Source of the DNA: Paracoccaceae bacterium
GTDB lineage: Bacteria > Pseudomonadota > Alphaproteobacteria > Rhodobacterales > Rhodobacteraceae
Assembly: GCA_009842205.1 (NCBI GenBank)
Contig: VYFX01000077.1
Location: 117,398 to 181,397, forward strand
Reading direction: 5' to 3'
Length of the DNA stretch: 64,000 bases
Shown here: one piece after another, positions 37,289 through 46,631 of the stretch
How the letters are laid out: every line of letters begins with the position of its first letter
Numbering within the stretch: position 1 is the first letter of the stretch
The notes under the pieces: generated by a model
Databases searched by the model: none
What the model saw: only the letters and a program-made list of their open reading frames with translations
Told to the model about the DNA's origin: nothing
Position numbers and translations under genes: made by a program

Positions 37289-38548
37289 TTAATTGTTGTT
37301 GGCCAGATTCGAATCAACACTGGTATACTCCGCCGGATCCTGAGCACCCGTCAAATCAATTCCAGTGTCCACCACGGCATAATTTTGTTTCAATACCGTA
37401 GAATCCAGATATATGTTATCAACTACACTTGTTCCAGAACCGAATGGTCCATAACCAATCCCGCCAATGGTAAAATATAGGCTTCCAGAATTTCCAGCCC
37501 GTAATATCAGCCGTTCCCCGATATTTGGAACTTCATATTTTTCCCCGGCAACCAAGACCCTTTCAAAGAGCACTCTACCACTTTCACCCTTGACTCGAAT
37601 CCAGGATTCGGAAGTAGTCAGGAGGTAAATTTTACTTGAGTTTTCGTTTGTGATATCAGAGATACCAGCCAGACCGGTATCCTCTTCTGGCAGAAAGACT
37701 GGTACTTCATGCAGGTTTCCGGGTTTATATTTTGAAACAATCGAACTGTGGTTCTGCCAGTCAGGAGTGGAAATTGTGCTTGCTCCGGCTTCCTGGGGTA
37801 TCAAATCACCAATTTTATCCAATCCGATTTGAAATGTGTTATTGGGTTCTATGGCAAAGGCAATTTGGGTGCCTTCGGTATTTATCGTATCCGATCCATT
37901 GTCATTTCCAAAAATATTTGCTCCAACTGTAGCGGTAGAGGTGATTTGATCTGGATTTTCATATACCTGGAAATAAAAGGTCCAAACCAGATATCCACCG
38001 CTGGCAAGCAACAATGAAACAAACGAAATTGCAGCCAGACCAATCAAGGTCGATTTTTGAACTAACCCTCCAACGATATACTCGAGCAAACTTATCCTGT
38101 TTTTAAAGGCCTTTCTGCTTGACAATTCGTTGGTGGTATAAAGGGTGGACGGATAGGAGTGCCCTGAATCATCATTTATTCTACCGACATGTCCGGATTC
38201 CTTACAAAACTTGTCATAAGTTTTTTTGGGATCCCAACCAAGGTATCTGGAATATTGCAGTACATAACTACCCACAAGGGACTTGTTGGGAAATGCCTCC
38301 AGATCACCATTTTCAATGGCAAAGATAATATATGGCGCCAGACCCAATTCCTTTTGTACATCCAAAAGCGATTTACCCAGACTGGCTCTTTGTCCTCGCA
38401 TTAAATCACCAAGGGATGCATTATAATCACCAAAGTTACTCTGTTGAGAAGATTCCTTCAGTGAATTTTCCTCAACAGTAACTCCAATTCTCCCTCGGGA
38501 GAAGAATCTTATTTTTCGTTTTTTCAAATTAACCATGGCTTCGTTCAC
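37289..38548 (-). CDS. RodZ-like membrane HTH protein
   Basis: 419 residues. A cytoplasmic helix-turn-helix ([43 protein letters not shown], about 46-88) is followed by a linker and one membrane segment (about 172-195). The periplasmic part ends in a DUF4115 domain ([36 protein letters not shown]...). This matches the RodZ architecture, the cytoskeletal partner of MreB in rod-shape maintenance. The first ~45 residues and the middle linker are variable. ispG follows directly. Confidence 0.85.
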   Translation of the reverse strand: MNEAMVNLKKRKIRFFSRGRIGVTVEENSLKESSQQSNFGDYNASLGDLMRGQRASLGKSLLDVQKELGLAPYIIFAIENGDLEAFPNKSLVGSYVLQYSRYLGWDPKKTYDKFCKESGHVGRINDDSGHSYPSTLYTTNELSSRKAFKNRISLLEYIVGGLVQKSTLIGLAAISFVSLLLASGGYLVWTFYFQVYENPDQITSTATVGANIFGNDNGSDTINTEGTQIAFAIEPNNTFQIGLDKIGDLIPQEAGASTISTPDWQNHSSIVSKYKPGNLHEVPVFLPEEDTGLAGISDITNENSSKIYLLTTSESWIRVKGESGRVLFERVLVAGEKYEVPNIGERLILRAGNSGSLYFTIGGIGYGPFGSGTSVVDNIYLDSTVLKQNYAVVDTGIDLTGAQDPAEYTSVDSNLANNN

Positions 38549-38702
38549 TCATGCATTTTGAGCGAATACAAGTAATGAGGACAATACAGCGCTTAATTAT
38601 TATATTTGATTATGCATCATTTTTAAAGAACGAAAATAATATTATTTTATTGTTTAAATACCGTGTGTTGCAGAATAAAACACTGTAAATCCCTGTATAA
38701 TC

Positions 38703-38954
38703 CTATTTATAGTTTTCAATGATTGATTCGATAATTTGGCTTAAATGGCAAGGTGGGCTTGCATAACCAAATAACCAATCGGTGATTTCCGGATCTGAAA
38801 ATTCCAACAAATTTTCAAAATCCCTTACCCCTTTTTCATCCAAATTGATCAGATGGATTTTGGCGAAAGTACCCAGCAATTCACAAATTTCCTTGGTACC
38901 CCTCAGGTGTGACCTAACCTGCAATTTTTTGATTCTTGCCTGATGATCACTCAT
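38703..38954 (-). CDS. sdhE: SdhE family FAD assembly factor
   Basis: 83 residues from the ATG at 38954; a longer frame to 38981 lies wholly inside the lrp gene. The core QARIKKLQVRSHLRGTKEICELLGTFA includes the RGxxE motif as RGTKE. SdhE promotes covalent flavinylation of succinate dehydrogenase SdhA. In this organism it could also serve other flavoproteins. It overlaps the end of the Lrp-type gene by 8 bases. Confidence 0.88.
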   Translation of the reverse strand: MSDHQARIKKLQVRSHLRGTKEICELLGTFAKIHLINLDEKGVRDFENLLEFSDPEITDWLFGYASPPCHLSQIIESIIENYK

Positions 38955-39444
38955 CTTCCTGGGATTTTTCCAGAACTGCAACCGAAGTTAAATTCAATTC
39001 GTTGGTGGATTTGATTTCCTCCATCGAAATAAGTGCCGTAACATTGTATATCTTGACCTGCTTGATCAATTCCTGATAGAACTTGTCGTAGGCTTTCGCG
39101 TTTTCCACCCTTACCTTGAGTATATAATCAATATCACCCGCCAGCCGATGGGCTTCCAATACCTCCGGCCTGTCCCTGATGGCCTTGAGAAATTGTTTTT
39201 GCCATCCAGCCTCATGTTCGGACGTTTTGATGAAAACAAAAAAGCAGGCTTCAAAACCGATTTTTTCGAAATCAACATCTACGGTGAATTTTTTGATGAC
39301 CCCCTTTTCTGCCAACCTTTTCATTCTTAACCAAACTGGTGTTTTTGATTTACCGACTGCTTCGGCAATTTGATCTAGTGGCTGATTAGAATTCTTTTGA
39401 AGTTCCATCAGGATCATGCGATCAACCAAATCAATTCTGTCCAT
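38947..39444 (-). CDS. Lrp/AsnC family transcriptional regulator
   Basis: 165 residues. An N-terminal helix-turn-helix (ILMELQKNSNQPLDQIAEAVGKSKTPVWLRMKRLAEKGVI, about 12-51) precedes a RAM effector-binding domain (about 65-150) with VLEAHRLAGDIDYILKV and a C-terminal TALISMEEIKST strand. It is a feast/famine-type regulator, probably responding to an amino acid. No divergent partner gene reveals its target. It is translationally coupled to sdhE downstream. Confidence 0.92.
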   Translation of the reverse strand: MDRIDLVDRMILMELQKNSNQPLDQIAEAVGKSKTPVWLRMKRLAEKGVIKKFTVDVDFEKIGFEACFFVFIKTSEHEAGWQKQFLKAIRDRPEVLEAHRLAGDIDYILKVRVENAKAYDKFYQELIKQVKIYNVTALISMEEIKSTNELNLTSVAVLEKSQEDE

Positions 39445-39477
39445 TAGTTTTCCTTCCAGCCTTTCACTGATTTCCTA

Positions 39478-40395
39478 TCAGGAGATTTCCATATCCAGGG
39501 CTTGCATGAACTCATTCCACTCCCGTTTGGATAATCCCGCTGCTTCAAAGGTAATTTCCTCGCCATTCATTTTCCGCTTTAACAATTCAATTTGCTGCTT
39601 GGAAAGAGAAATCCCTTCCAGCCAGTAATCAACAAAGGCCTGGTGGGTCATTGGAACCCAATCTGCAACAATTTCAGCCAGCTTTTCAGCATAAACCCTA
39701 ATTTCATATTGTGCATGGGGATCAATTCTGAGATGAATGAATTTCAGGAGATTGAGCAAATTGACCTTCCAGTACCATTGGGTATAAACATTGGTAGGTA
39801 AATTAATGCGGGCAAGTTCACGTGAAAGACCTTCCTGGTTTTCCTGTGACAGCATTCTTTCATAATTTTCATAGGATGTTTGACTATCTTGCATAAGAAT
39901 ATCTCGAACCCTCTTTCCTTCTTCCCTGGGAAGAATTTCTCCCCGACCCTGACGATTTACACCTGACTGGGCAGAAAGATTTTCAAATTCGGGGATATAG
40001 AATTCATCTTCAAGTTTCGAGTAGCGGGCTGAATATTCGTTGACCGAAGCTGTTCGGTGCCGAATCCATTGACGAGCGACAAAAATTGGCAATTTTACAT
40101 GAAGCTTTATCTCGCACATCTCAAAGGGGGTTGTATGCTTGTGACGCATCAAATAGCGAATTAACCCCTCATCGGAACGGGCCTTCTTGGTTCCCTTCCC
40201 ATAGGAAACCCTGGCCGCCTGTACTACCGAGGAATCATTTCCCATATAATCGACAATCCGGATAAACCCGTGATCGAGAATAGGGAAAAGGGTGTACAGG
40301 TTTTTTTCCATGCCTGGGCTTGTTTCCCTGAGAGATGTCTGGGGAGAATTTCTTTGTTCTTCTATTTGTTTCAGTATTTCGGGAGTAATCGTCAT
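39478..40395 (-). CDS. thyX: Flavin-dependent thymidylate synthase
   Basis: 305 residues. ThyX makes dTMP from dUMP using FAD/NADPH and methylene-tetrahydrofolate, in place of ThyA. The ThyX motif is complete: RHRTASVNEYSARYS (about 111-125). The C-terminal NLLKFIHLRIDPHAQYEIRVYA helix binds dUMP and FAD. Use of ThyX together with NrdJ gives an oxygen-independent route to DNA precursors. Confidence 0.97.
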   Translation of the reverse strand: MTITPEILKQIEEQRNSPQTSLRETSPGMEKNLYTLFPILDHGFIRIVDYMGNDSSVVQAARVSYGKGTKKARSDEGLIRYLMRHKHTTPFEMCEIKLHVKLPIFVARQWIRHRTASVNEYSARYSKLEDEFYIPEFENLSAQSGVNRQGRGEILPREEGKRVRDILMQDSQTSYENYERMLSQENQEGLSRELARINLPTNVYTQWYWKVNLLNLLKFIHLRIDPHAQYEIRVYAEKLAEIVADWVPMTHQAFVDYWLEGISLSKQQIELLKRKMNGEEITFEAAGLSKREWNEFMQALDMEIS

Positions 40396-40484
40396 TTATT
40401 TGTTTTCTGTAATTTGTTGGAAATTTGTCCTAAAGTTTTAGGATAACCAACCATAATGGAAATTCAAACTTTAGGAATTTAAAG

Positions 40485-40910
40485 ATGGTAAAATATTTAC
40501 ACACCATGGTCAGGGTATTGGATTTGGACAAAACGATAAGTTTTTTCAACCTTCTTGGTTTGGTTGAAACACGTCGCAATGTCAATGAATCGGGTCGCTT
40601 CACATTGGTTTTCCTGGCACCGCCAGATCAACCGGGATGTCCGGTAGAACTCACCTACAATTGGGATGGTGATGAGGGAATGCCCTCCGACAGTCGTCAT
40701 TTCGGGCACTTGGCCTACGAAGTGGACAACATTTATGAAATGTGCAGCAAATTGGAAGAAGCTGGGGTTACAATCAACCGGCCTCCGAGAGACGGCCACA
40801 TGGCATTTGTCAGGTCTCCGGACAATATTTCCATCGAATTGCTGCAAAAGGGACCTTCCCTGCCCCCAGAAGAACCATGGACAAGCAGACCAAATATCGG
40901 CCATTGGTAG
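40485..40910 (+). CDS. gloA: Lactoylglutathione lyase (glyoxalase I)
   Basis: 141 residues. The enzyme isomerises the methylglyoxal-glutathione hemithioacetal. The four metal ligands of the family are placed as expected: His near residue 6 ([15 protein letters not shown]), Glu in VELTYNWD, His in [10 protein letters not shown] and Glu in SIELLQKG. The ATG is preceded by AGGAA at suitable spacing. It precedes ssrA on the same strand but is probably an independent unit. Confidence 0.93.
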   Translation: MVKYLHTMVRVLDLDKTISFFNLLGLVETRRNVNESGRFTLVFLAPPDQPGCPVELTYNWDGDEGMPSDSRHFGHLAYEVDNIYEMCSKLEEAGVTINRPPRDGHMAFVRSPDNISIELLQKGPSLPPEEPWTSRPNIGHW

Positions 40911-40995
40911 ATACAAGGTTCAAGTGTTGTAGAATTGTATCATTAAATTAGGGTGATATTGACAATTTGATCAACAGGTATAATTCTTTAATTGT

Positions 40996-41071
40996 TCCTT
41001 TGGAACTATGGCGATAAACGTGCTCGAAATAAACGGATCGGACCCGGGGGCGGTACCCGGCGGCTCCACCA
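40996..41071 (+). ncRNA. ssrA: Two-piece tmRNA, acceptor piece (5' part of permuted gene)
   Basis: The piece ends in CGGCTCC-A-CCA at 41061-41071. CGGCTCC pairs with GGGGCCG at the 5' end of the coding piece (41081-41087), rebuilding a 7-bp alanine-type acceptor stem with one G-U pair and discriminator A. Upstream a CCGGG / CCCGG T-stem encloses a seven-base loop GGCGGTA, which departs from the usual TTCRANY. In the gene order this 3'-terminal part of mature tmRNA comes first, as in other alphaproteobacterial permuted ssrA genes. The 5' limit is approximate. Confidence 0.88.
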
Positions 41072-41080
41072 TGATGATAG

Positions 41081-41296
41081 GGGGCCGAAATAGGATCGAC
41101 GAACGCGTAAAGGGGTTAACTTTCGCCCGGTGGGGTACCGCTGTTATCGGTCCAAATTGCACAATTGCCAATGACAATCGTGCTCCGATCGCTCTTGCTG
41201 CGTAGGCAGTAAGACCTTCGGGTCTGACTCTGGGATTCAATAGCACAGTCCCAGCGGGGTTTGGCGGGTACCTGGCAACAGAAACCTGCCACTTAA
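41081..41296 (+). ncRNA. ssrA: Two-piece tmRNA, coding piece (3' part of permuted gene)
   Basis: It begins GGGGCCGAAATAGGATCGACG, the tRNA-like start with the conserved GGAUCGAC of tmRNA. The tag reading frame is at 41167-41205 (ANDNRAPIALAA, then TAG). Downstream helices are plain: AGACC-TTCG-GGTCT (41212-41225), a CTGGGA / TCCCAG stem, and GGCGGGT / ACCTGCC near the 3' end. Only nine bases (41072-41080) separate it from the acceptor CCA, so the removed loop is very short. tmRNA with SmpB rescues stalled ribosomes and marks the protein for proteolysis. The 3' limit is approximate. Confidence 0.9.
41167..41205 (+). other. tmRNA-encoded proteolysis tag ANDNRAPIALAA
   Basis: From the likely resume codon GCC the frame reads Ala-Asn-Asp-Asn-Arg-Ala-Pro-Ile-Ala-Leu-Ala-Ala and ends in TAG. 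The NDN start matches alphaproteobacterial tags contacted by SspB. The ALAA end is the degron bound by ClpX. A longer apparent ORF from 41008 is only this frame read back through the RNA gene. Which codon is used for resumption is inferred by comparison. Confidence 0.88.
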
Positions 41297-41343
41297 GTTG
41301 TCAACTCACCATTCAACTTGGTAAAACGGAAACGATAATTGTC

Positions 41344-41793
41344 TTGAAAGATATCCCCTACCAGGAATTGATGCAAAATGCCTTGTTTGGTGTCTTTAGG
41401 GAGGCATTGGATATTGTTCAAATGGATGGCATGCCCAGAGTGCCGGGTATAGTCGTTGATTTTGATTTAACGAATCCCGACGTGGATATTTCGCCGAGAT
41501 TGCAGGATTTGTATCAGAAAGAAATGACGATTGTCCTTGAGCACTGGTTCGAGGATTTGGAAGTAAAAGAGGAAGGTTTTTGGGTAACGCTCAATTTCAA
41601 TGACATCCCTGAACGTCTTTTTGTACCATATCTTTCAATAATCTACTTTTTTGATCAAAATGCCAATATCGGATTTCAAATCCCCAGATATGGCCAACCC
41701 AGTGATGTAAACCCGATCGTAGAACTATCTAAAGAAACACCTAACCAAGCGACCGACAAGGTGGTTAGTCTGGATGATTTTAGAACCAAGTAA
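41344..41793 (+). CDS. sspB: SspB, alphaproteobacterial ClpXP adaptor
   Basis: 149 residues, TTG start. Family core: DIPYQELMQNALFGVFREALDIV, PGIVVDFDLTNPDVDISPRLQDLYQKEMTIVLEHWFEDLEVKEEGFWVTLNFNDIPERLFVPYLSI. In studied homologues this forms the dimeric peptide-binding domain that grips the N-terminal part of the ssrA tag. A flexible linker (about 115-138) leads to KVVSLDDFRTK, which fits the C-terminal ClpX-docking tail. The gene begins about 50 bp after the tmRNA coding piece, placing tag and tag-reader side by side. Confidence 0.92.
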   Translation: MKDIPYQELMQNALFGVFREALDIVQMDGMPRVPGIVVDFDLTNPDVDISPRLQDLYQKEMTIVLEHWFEDLEVKEEGFWVTLNFNDIPERLFVPYLSIIYFFDQNANIGFQIPRYGQPSDVNPIVELSKETPNQATDKVVSLDDFRTK

Positions 41794-41832
41794 TTCTCCA
41801 AAAATCAAATTAATTCCAAAAAGGTTTGACGA

Positions 41833-43230
41833 ATGACTGACTTCCGTATTGAATCCGACAGTTTCGGGGAATTGAACGTCCCAGCAGATAAATACTGGGG
41901 TGCTCAAACCCAACGCTCGCTGATGAATTTTCCCATAGGAAAGGAAACACAACCGGCCTCAATCATAAGGGCATTCGGGATCATCAAAAAATCCTGTGCC
42001 CTCGCCAACATGAAATTCAATCTGCTTGATCCCAAATTTGGCAATGCAATCTGTGAAGCTGCAGAACTGGTCAGTTCCGGACAAATGGACGACAATTTTC
42101 CATTGGTTGTATGGCAAACGGGTTCTGGAACCCAAACAAACATGAACGCCAATGAGGTTATTGCCAATCTGGCCATCAAATCGCTTGATGGTAAGGTAGG
42201 CTCCAAATCACCTGTTCACCCCAATGACCATGTAAACATGAGTCAATCTTCAAACGATACATTTCCAACAGCAATGCATGTTGCCACTGCCCTTCTGGTC
42301 AATACTGAATTGCTGCCCTCTCTCAACCTCCTGATTAATGCACTCAGGGAAAAATGTTCCGAATTTGAGGGTATAATAAAAATTGGAAGAACCCATACCC
42401 AAGATGCCACGCCACTTACCCTAGCACAGGAATTCTCCGGTTACTTGAGGCAGATAGAACTATCTGAGGTCAGGGTTCGGAAGGCTCTGGATAGTATTTA
42501 TGAATTGGCTCAGGGTGGTACTGCGGTTGGTACGGGCTTGAATACAATAGAGGGATGGGACAGGGAAGTCGCTAGAAACATTTCCGAATTAACCTCACTA
42601 CCATTTGTCACTGCGGAGAACAAATTCGAGGCTCTTGCGAGCCATGATGCCATGGTTGGGATGTCTAGTGCATTGAGAAGTACTGCTGTTTCCCTATTTA
42701 AAATTGCCAATGACATACGGTTTCTGGCCTCTGGACCAAGAAGCGGGCTAGGAGAACTTCTGCTTCCCGAAAATGAACCAGGTTCCTCAATTATGCCAGG
42801 CAAGGTAAATCCGACCCAGACCGAGGCATTGACCATGGTATGTGCCCAGGTTATGGGGAACGATACTGGTGTAGGCTTTGCTGGCAGTCAGGGACATTTT
42901 GAACTCAATGTCTTCAAACCCATGATTGCACATAATGTTATCCAATCAATCCAATTGCTCTCGGACAGTACCAAATCCTTTGTGGAAAGATGCGTTTCAG
43001 GCATAAAAGCCAATGAGGCAAGGATTAATTTCCTCATGGAAGAATCGCTTATGCTGGTAACAGCGTTATCTCCTGTAATCGGTTATGACAAATCCACAAA
43101 GGTAGCCAAGCTTGCGCATTCAAAAGGCTCAACATTGAAAGAAGCTGCCTTGGAATTGGGTTATGTTACTTCCGAGGAATTTGACAGGATTGTCGATCCA
43201 GCTCAAATGGTGGGACCAGATTCAAGATAA
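41833..43230 (+). CDS. fumC: Class II fumarate hydratase
   Basis: 465 residues, the oxygen-stable, iron-free TCA-cycle fumarase that interconverts fumarate and malate. The superfamily signature [17 protein letters not shown] lies at about 317-333. [28 protein letters not shown] and [20 protein letters not shown] are the other active-site segments. The gene follows sspB by 39 bp on the same strand and ends in a hairpin. Confidence 0.97.
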   Translation: MTDFRIESDSFGELNVPADKYWGAQTQRSLMNFPIGKETQPASIIRAFGIIKKSCALANMKFNLLDPKFGNAICEAAELVSSGQMDDNFPLVVWQTGSGTQTNMNANEVIANLAIKSLDGKVGSKSPVHPNDHVNMSQSSNDTFPTAMHVATALLVNTELLPSLNLLINALREKCSEFEGIIKIGRTHTQDATPLTLAQEFSGYLRQIELSEVRVRKALDSIYELAQGGTAVGTGLNTIEGWDREVARNISELTSLPFVTAENKFEALASHDAMVGMSSALRSTAVSLFKIANDIRFLASGPRSGLGELLLPENEPGSSIMPGKVNPTQTEALTMVCAQVMGNDTGVGFAGSQGHFELNVFKPMIAHNVIQSIQLLSDSTKSFVERCVSGIKANEARINFLMEESLMLVTALSPVIGYDKSTKVAKLAHSKGSTLKEAALELGYVTSEEFDRIVDPAQMVGPDSR

Positions 43231-43240
43231 TTTTGTTTTT

Positions 43241-43266
43241 AATCAACGGGTTTGATTACTTGTTTT
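43241..43266 (+). terminator. Terminator after fumC
   Basis: AATCAA / TTGATT with a short CGGGT loop, followed by ACTTGTTTTT, lies 10 bp past the fumC stop. Genes on either side converge, which fits a terminator here. The stem is only six base pairs. Confidence 0.5.
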
Positions 43267-43358
43267 TGCCAGTCTGAAGATTTTGAACCGATAACAATTT
43301 TCTTGTTTTTCCTTTGGAATAATAGTTCATTATTTACCCGATAATCGAACAAATTCTG

Positions 43359-44234
43359 TTATCTCAAGGCACCATAGTGGGTGGTGGATTGAGCTGCGGC
43401 AAAATTCGCCTTCTTTGCTGCTCTCTTGAAACATCTGGTTTGAATCCACGTTGCTAAAAATGCCCCATTAAAACAATCCCCAGCCCCTGTCGCATCCACC
43501 GCCTCAACCTGATGTCCTGGAAGTTGAGTTTCACTCCCCTCTTCCGACAGATAAACCCCATTCTTACCAAGTGTCAGAACAACTGTTTTTGGTCCAAGGT
43601 CATGATAGAAACCACAAATTTTTTCAGGTGAATTCAACCCCGTCAGATGTTGAGCATCTTCCAAACTAGGTAAAGCTATGTCACAATATCGCATGGTTTC
43701 ATGTATGACCCCTTTTGCAATTTCAATCGGCCACAGAGCAGGTCTCAGGTTGGGGTCAAAAGCAACAGAAGTCGAACCATCCCTGGCAATTTTCATGGCC
43801 TCTAGTGTTGCTTCTTTCATCGACTCGCTAATCGCCAGATTAATACCCGAGGCATAAAATACCTTACTTTTGGAAATTTCACTTTGGGGTAAATTTGATG
43901 CTGGGTAATTGCTGGCTGCGGAATTGGATCTTCGATAACTGAATTTATGCCCACTTTCATCGTGGGTTACAAAATATATCCCTGTTTCCTCATCGGGAGA
44001 AACTTCAACGTTTTTATAATCAACACCTTCCAACTTCCATTTATTGATGATTTCCGAACCAAAAATATCGGCACCAACTTTGCTTATAAACCCTGCATTA
44101 ATTCCATGTCTCACTGCAGATATGGCTGCATTGGAGACATCACCACCTATCCCGATTCGAAACATGCCTCCGGGCTGTTGATTAAACTCAACCAAAGGTT
44201 CTCCCAGGCAAATTAAGTCAAAACCTTTACCCAT
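43359..44234 (-). CDS. PfkB family sugar kinase (2-keto-3-deoxygluconate kinase-like)
   Basis: 291 residues of the ribokinase/PfkB family. The N-terminal signature is FRIGIGGDVSNAAISAVRHGINAGFISKVGAD. The C-terminal signature with the catalytic Asp is VDATGAGDCFNGAFLATW (about 246-263). The short length and GGDVSNAA form resemble KdgK-type kinases, but the sugar is not certain. It lies 198 bp downstream of the sugar ABC permease on the same strand, so it likely phosphorylates the imported sugar or a breakdown product. The start codon is embedded in a 10-bp tandem repeat that offers three ATGs in three frames. Confidence 0.82.
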   Translation of the reverse strand: MGKGFDLICLGEPLVEFNQQPGGMFRIGIGGDVSNAAISAVRHGINAGFISKVGADIFGSEIINKWKLEGVDYKNVEVSPDEETGIYFVTHDESGHKFSYRRSNSAASNYPASNLPQSEISKSKVFYASGINLAISESMKEATLEAMKIARDGSTSVAFDPNLRPALWPIEIAKGVIHETMRYCDIALPSLEDAQHLTGLNSPEKICGFYHDLGPKTVVLTLGKNGVYLSEEGSETQLPGHQVEAVDATGAGDCFNGAFLATWIQTRCFKRAAKKANFAAAQSTTHYGALR

Positions 44235-44254
44235 TTGTGCCCATTTGTGCCCAT
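44231..44254 (-). repeat. 10-bp tandem repeat carrying the kinase start codon
   Basis: CCATTTGTGC occurs twice in a row (44231-44250) and a third partial copy begins at 44251. On the coding strand each copy contains ATGGG, giving ATG codons at 44234, 44244 and 44254, ten bases apart and so in three different frames. Only the one at 44234 opens the kinase; the other two soon meet stops. Confidence 0.85.
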
Positions 44255-44432
44255 TGATGAAATGTCAAAAATTATCACTACCGATTAAAGAGTTAAAATA
44301 AGCAACTCTTCGATGAAATACAGAGGGAAATATTGAATATGACATAGTAAGGTGAATGATTTTGCTTGCATAATCTAAGCTGGGAAAAGGAGGTTGTAAC
44401 AATTGGTCTTTCTATTGGGGAAAATATGGTTC

Positions 44433-45590
44433 TTATCCCTTTACAGCACCAGCAGTCAAGCCACTGACAATCTGACGCTGGAAAACCATTACCAATAGAA
44501 AGAGTGGTGCCGTAATTGATACAGCGGCAGCCACGGCTTCAACCTGATCAGTCATGGTGGTTTCGCGGTTGAAATAACCTGTAATGGCTGGAACCATGGT
44601 CTGGTTCTGGCTGTCAAGAAGGAGCGATGTTACCAGATAATCATTGTAACCCAAAAGAAAACTGAATAGGCCCGTAGTAATTACTCCTGGCCACATCACT
44701 GGCATAATTACCCACCAAAAGGCCTTCAAATGGGTACATCCATCTACCCTCGCTGCCTCATCAAGCTCCGAAGGTATATTCTGGAAAAATGCCCTTAACA
44801 TCCATATGGTAAAGGGTTGATTGATGGAAACCAATACCGCTATCACGGCCAAAGGTTGCCCATAAAGGGTCGGTGCATTGGAACCCAGGATGGGTTCGAG
44901 GATTTCAGCCGAATTAATGAAGACTGGCATATAACCAGATACCAGAACTGAATGAGGTAAGGCCCGGAATATCAAGGCTGCAATCAATATCCAAAAGGCC
45001 AGATTTGAACCCGATCGGGCTAATCCATAACCGGCCAAGGTTCCTACAGTCAAAGAAATGGTGACAACACCGGTAGTTACAATCAGAGAATTGTTGAAGT
45101 TTCGGTAAAATTCATTTTCTATCCAAACTGCCAGATAATGTTCAAAGGTAAACCCCACGATGGGAGAACCCAAGAAACCCAGAAAGCTATTGAACATACC
45201 CAGTAGGGGAGGTAACACAAACCCCAACCCAAAAAACCCGATAAAACCCGTCAGGAGTGCACCGACAATCCAGCCCAAGAAAACCAGATTGAAAGGGGAA
45301 TAGTCGTTAACCAGACGGGGCAGTTTTTTTACCGAAAACCAAGCTATCAGATAAATGAAACCTGCCCCTATCAATAAATCGATTGTTGAAAGACCTTTCC
45401 CGCTAGCCAGAGTTTCTGGCCCAAAAATAACTTTCAGGGGATGAGGTGAAAAGGAGTCAACCGGTTCCTTGACGCTCATGACAGCTATCCAGAAAATTGG
45501 AAATGCTGCAATGATACTCCATACCGCTATGAGAGAAACAACTCCTGCCCTCAGGGAACCCGACATCTGCAGAGCTTTGGGGGCAGCCAT
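44433..45590 (-). CDS. Sugar ABC transporter permease (MalG-like)
   Basis: 385 residues, about 100 longer than a usual MalG-type permease because of an N-terminal part with two to three extra hydrophobic segments (about 60-140). The binding-protein-dependent transport signature is clear: DEAARVDGCTHLKAFWWVIMPVMWPGVIT (EAA loop, about 275-303), which docks the ATPase. It follows the MalF-like gene with a one-base overlap. No ATPase gene follows within the window. Confidence 0.92.
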   Translation of the reverse strand: MAAPKALQMSGSLRAGVVSLIAVWSIIAAFPIFWIAVMSVKEPVDSFSPHPLKVIFGPETLASGKGLSTIDLLIGAGFIYLIAWFSVKKLPRLVNDYSPFNLVFLGWIVGALLTGFIGFFGLGFVLPPLLGMFNSFLGFLGSPIVGFTFEHYLAVWIENEFYRNFNNSLIVTTGVVTISLTVGTLAGYGLARSGSNLAFWILIAALIFRALPHSVLVSGYMPVFINSAEILEPILGSNAPTLYGQPLAVIAVLVSINQPFTIWMLRAFFQNIPSELDEAARVDGCTHLKAFWWVIMPVMWPGVITTGLFSFLLGYNDYLVTSLLLDSQNQTMVPAITGYFNRETTMTDQVEAVAAAVSITAPLFLLVMVFQRQIVSGLTAGAVKG

Positions 45591-46606
45591 TATAGAATCC
45601 TTGCCTTGTGATCCCGCCAGGTTTTTTGCAACAGGGGAATCAGGATAATTACGATGCCTATCATTGTCATCATTGAATTGGCCGAAGCCCGTTCAATTGA
45701 TCTGGTTCCTGATTCATCAAGGGTTAAAAATTCGTAAGTTAACCATTGAAGGGAAATCACATATGATTGTGAAGAAAATCCCACTATTTCTTCAAAAACC
45801 CGGTAACTGTCCATCAGATGAATAAGGGAGATAAACACAATCAGCGGCATCAAATGAGGAATAATGACATACCTCAGCCTTTCAAATCGGTTTGCACCAT
45901 CAATGACAGCACTTTCCAGGGTGTCATTATTTACTGTCTGCAAACCGGCATAAAATACCACAAAGGCAAATGGGGCGACATGCCATACCCGGTAGAACAT
46001 CATCATCAATTCAATTGTCCAGGCCTGGGCGAACATGGCAATATCCATTTCCAGCCACCATTCAAGGAAGGCGGTCAAAATCCCATCACCAATAAACAGC
46101 CACCTTATGGAGAGAGCTCCAATGACTGGCGTAATTATGAATGGAAGGAGAGAGATGAAAATAATTTGGCCTCGGAGCCTTTGAGTAAAATTATTAACGG
46201 CCAAGGCAATCAACAAACCCAAACCTATGGCCAAGGGCAAGGTTACAAGGGTAAATACCAATGTAAATCTAAGTGCTTTCCAGAAATCTATGGCCATAAG
46301 CGAGGACCAACTGAAATCCGAGAATGCTTCCTCCAACCGCAATATGTTTTTATAGGATTCCAAACCTACAAAGCTGGTTTCGGTTACTAAATCTCCGTTT
46401 TCATCTTTCAGGGGTTGGGCAACGGTTTCGGTTATACAGGTGGTGGTTCCGAATCCTGGTGTACAGGATTCAACCTCTACGTTTTCATAAACTGTAGTTG
46501 TGGTGTAAAAGCTCTGAATAAAAACACTGACCAGTGGAAAGGCAATAAACACCAACATCAAAAACATTGAGGGAGCAATAAAGCCCAGAAATACCCTGAA
46601 TTTCAC
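45590..46606 (-). CDS. Sugar ABC transporter permease (MalF-like)
   Basis: 338 residues with six main membrane segments and a periplasmic insertion after the first (about 33-85) rich in Thr, Val and Cys. The EAA loop is TLESAVIDGANRFERLRYVIIPHLMPLIVF (about 232-261). With the MalG-like partner it forms the channel of a family-1 carbohydrate importer. It lies 60 bp downstream of the binding-protein gene, after a strong hairpin. Confidence 0.92.
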   Translation of the reverse strand: MKFRVFLGFIAPSMFLMLVFIAFPLVSVFIQSFYTTTTVYENVEVESCTPGFGTTTCITETVAQPLKDENGDLVTETSFVGLESYKNILRLEEAFSDFSWSSLMAIDFWKALRFTLVFTLVTLPLAIGLGLLIALAVNNFTQRLRGQIIFISLLPFIITPVIGALSIRWLFIGDGILTAFLEWWLEMDIAMFAQAWTIELMMMFYRVWHVAPFAFVVFYAGLQTVNNDTLESAVIDGANRFERLRYVIIPHLMPLIVFISLIHLMDSYRVFEEIVGFSSQSYVISLQWLTYEFLTLDESGTRSIERASANSMMTMIGIVIILIPLLQKTWRDHKARIL

Positions 46607-46631
46607 TGTTCTTTCCCAGAACTAAAAGAGT

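Noticed and set aside
41008..41205. A 65-codon frame ending in the tag sequence
   Set aside because: It is the tmRNA tag frame read back through the acceptor piece of ssrA; the RNA structure explains the sequence.
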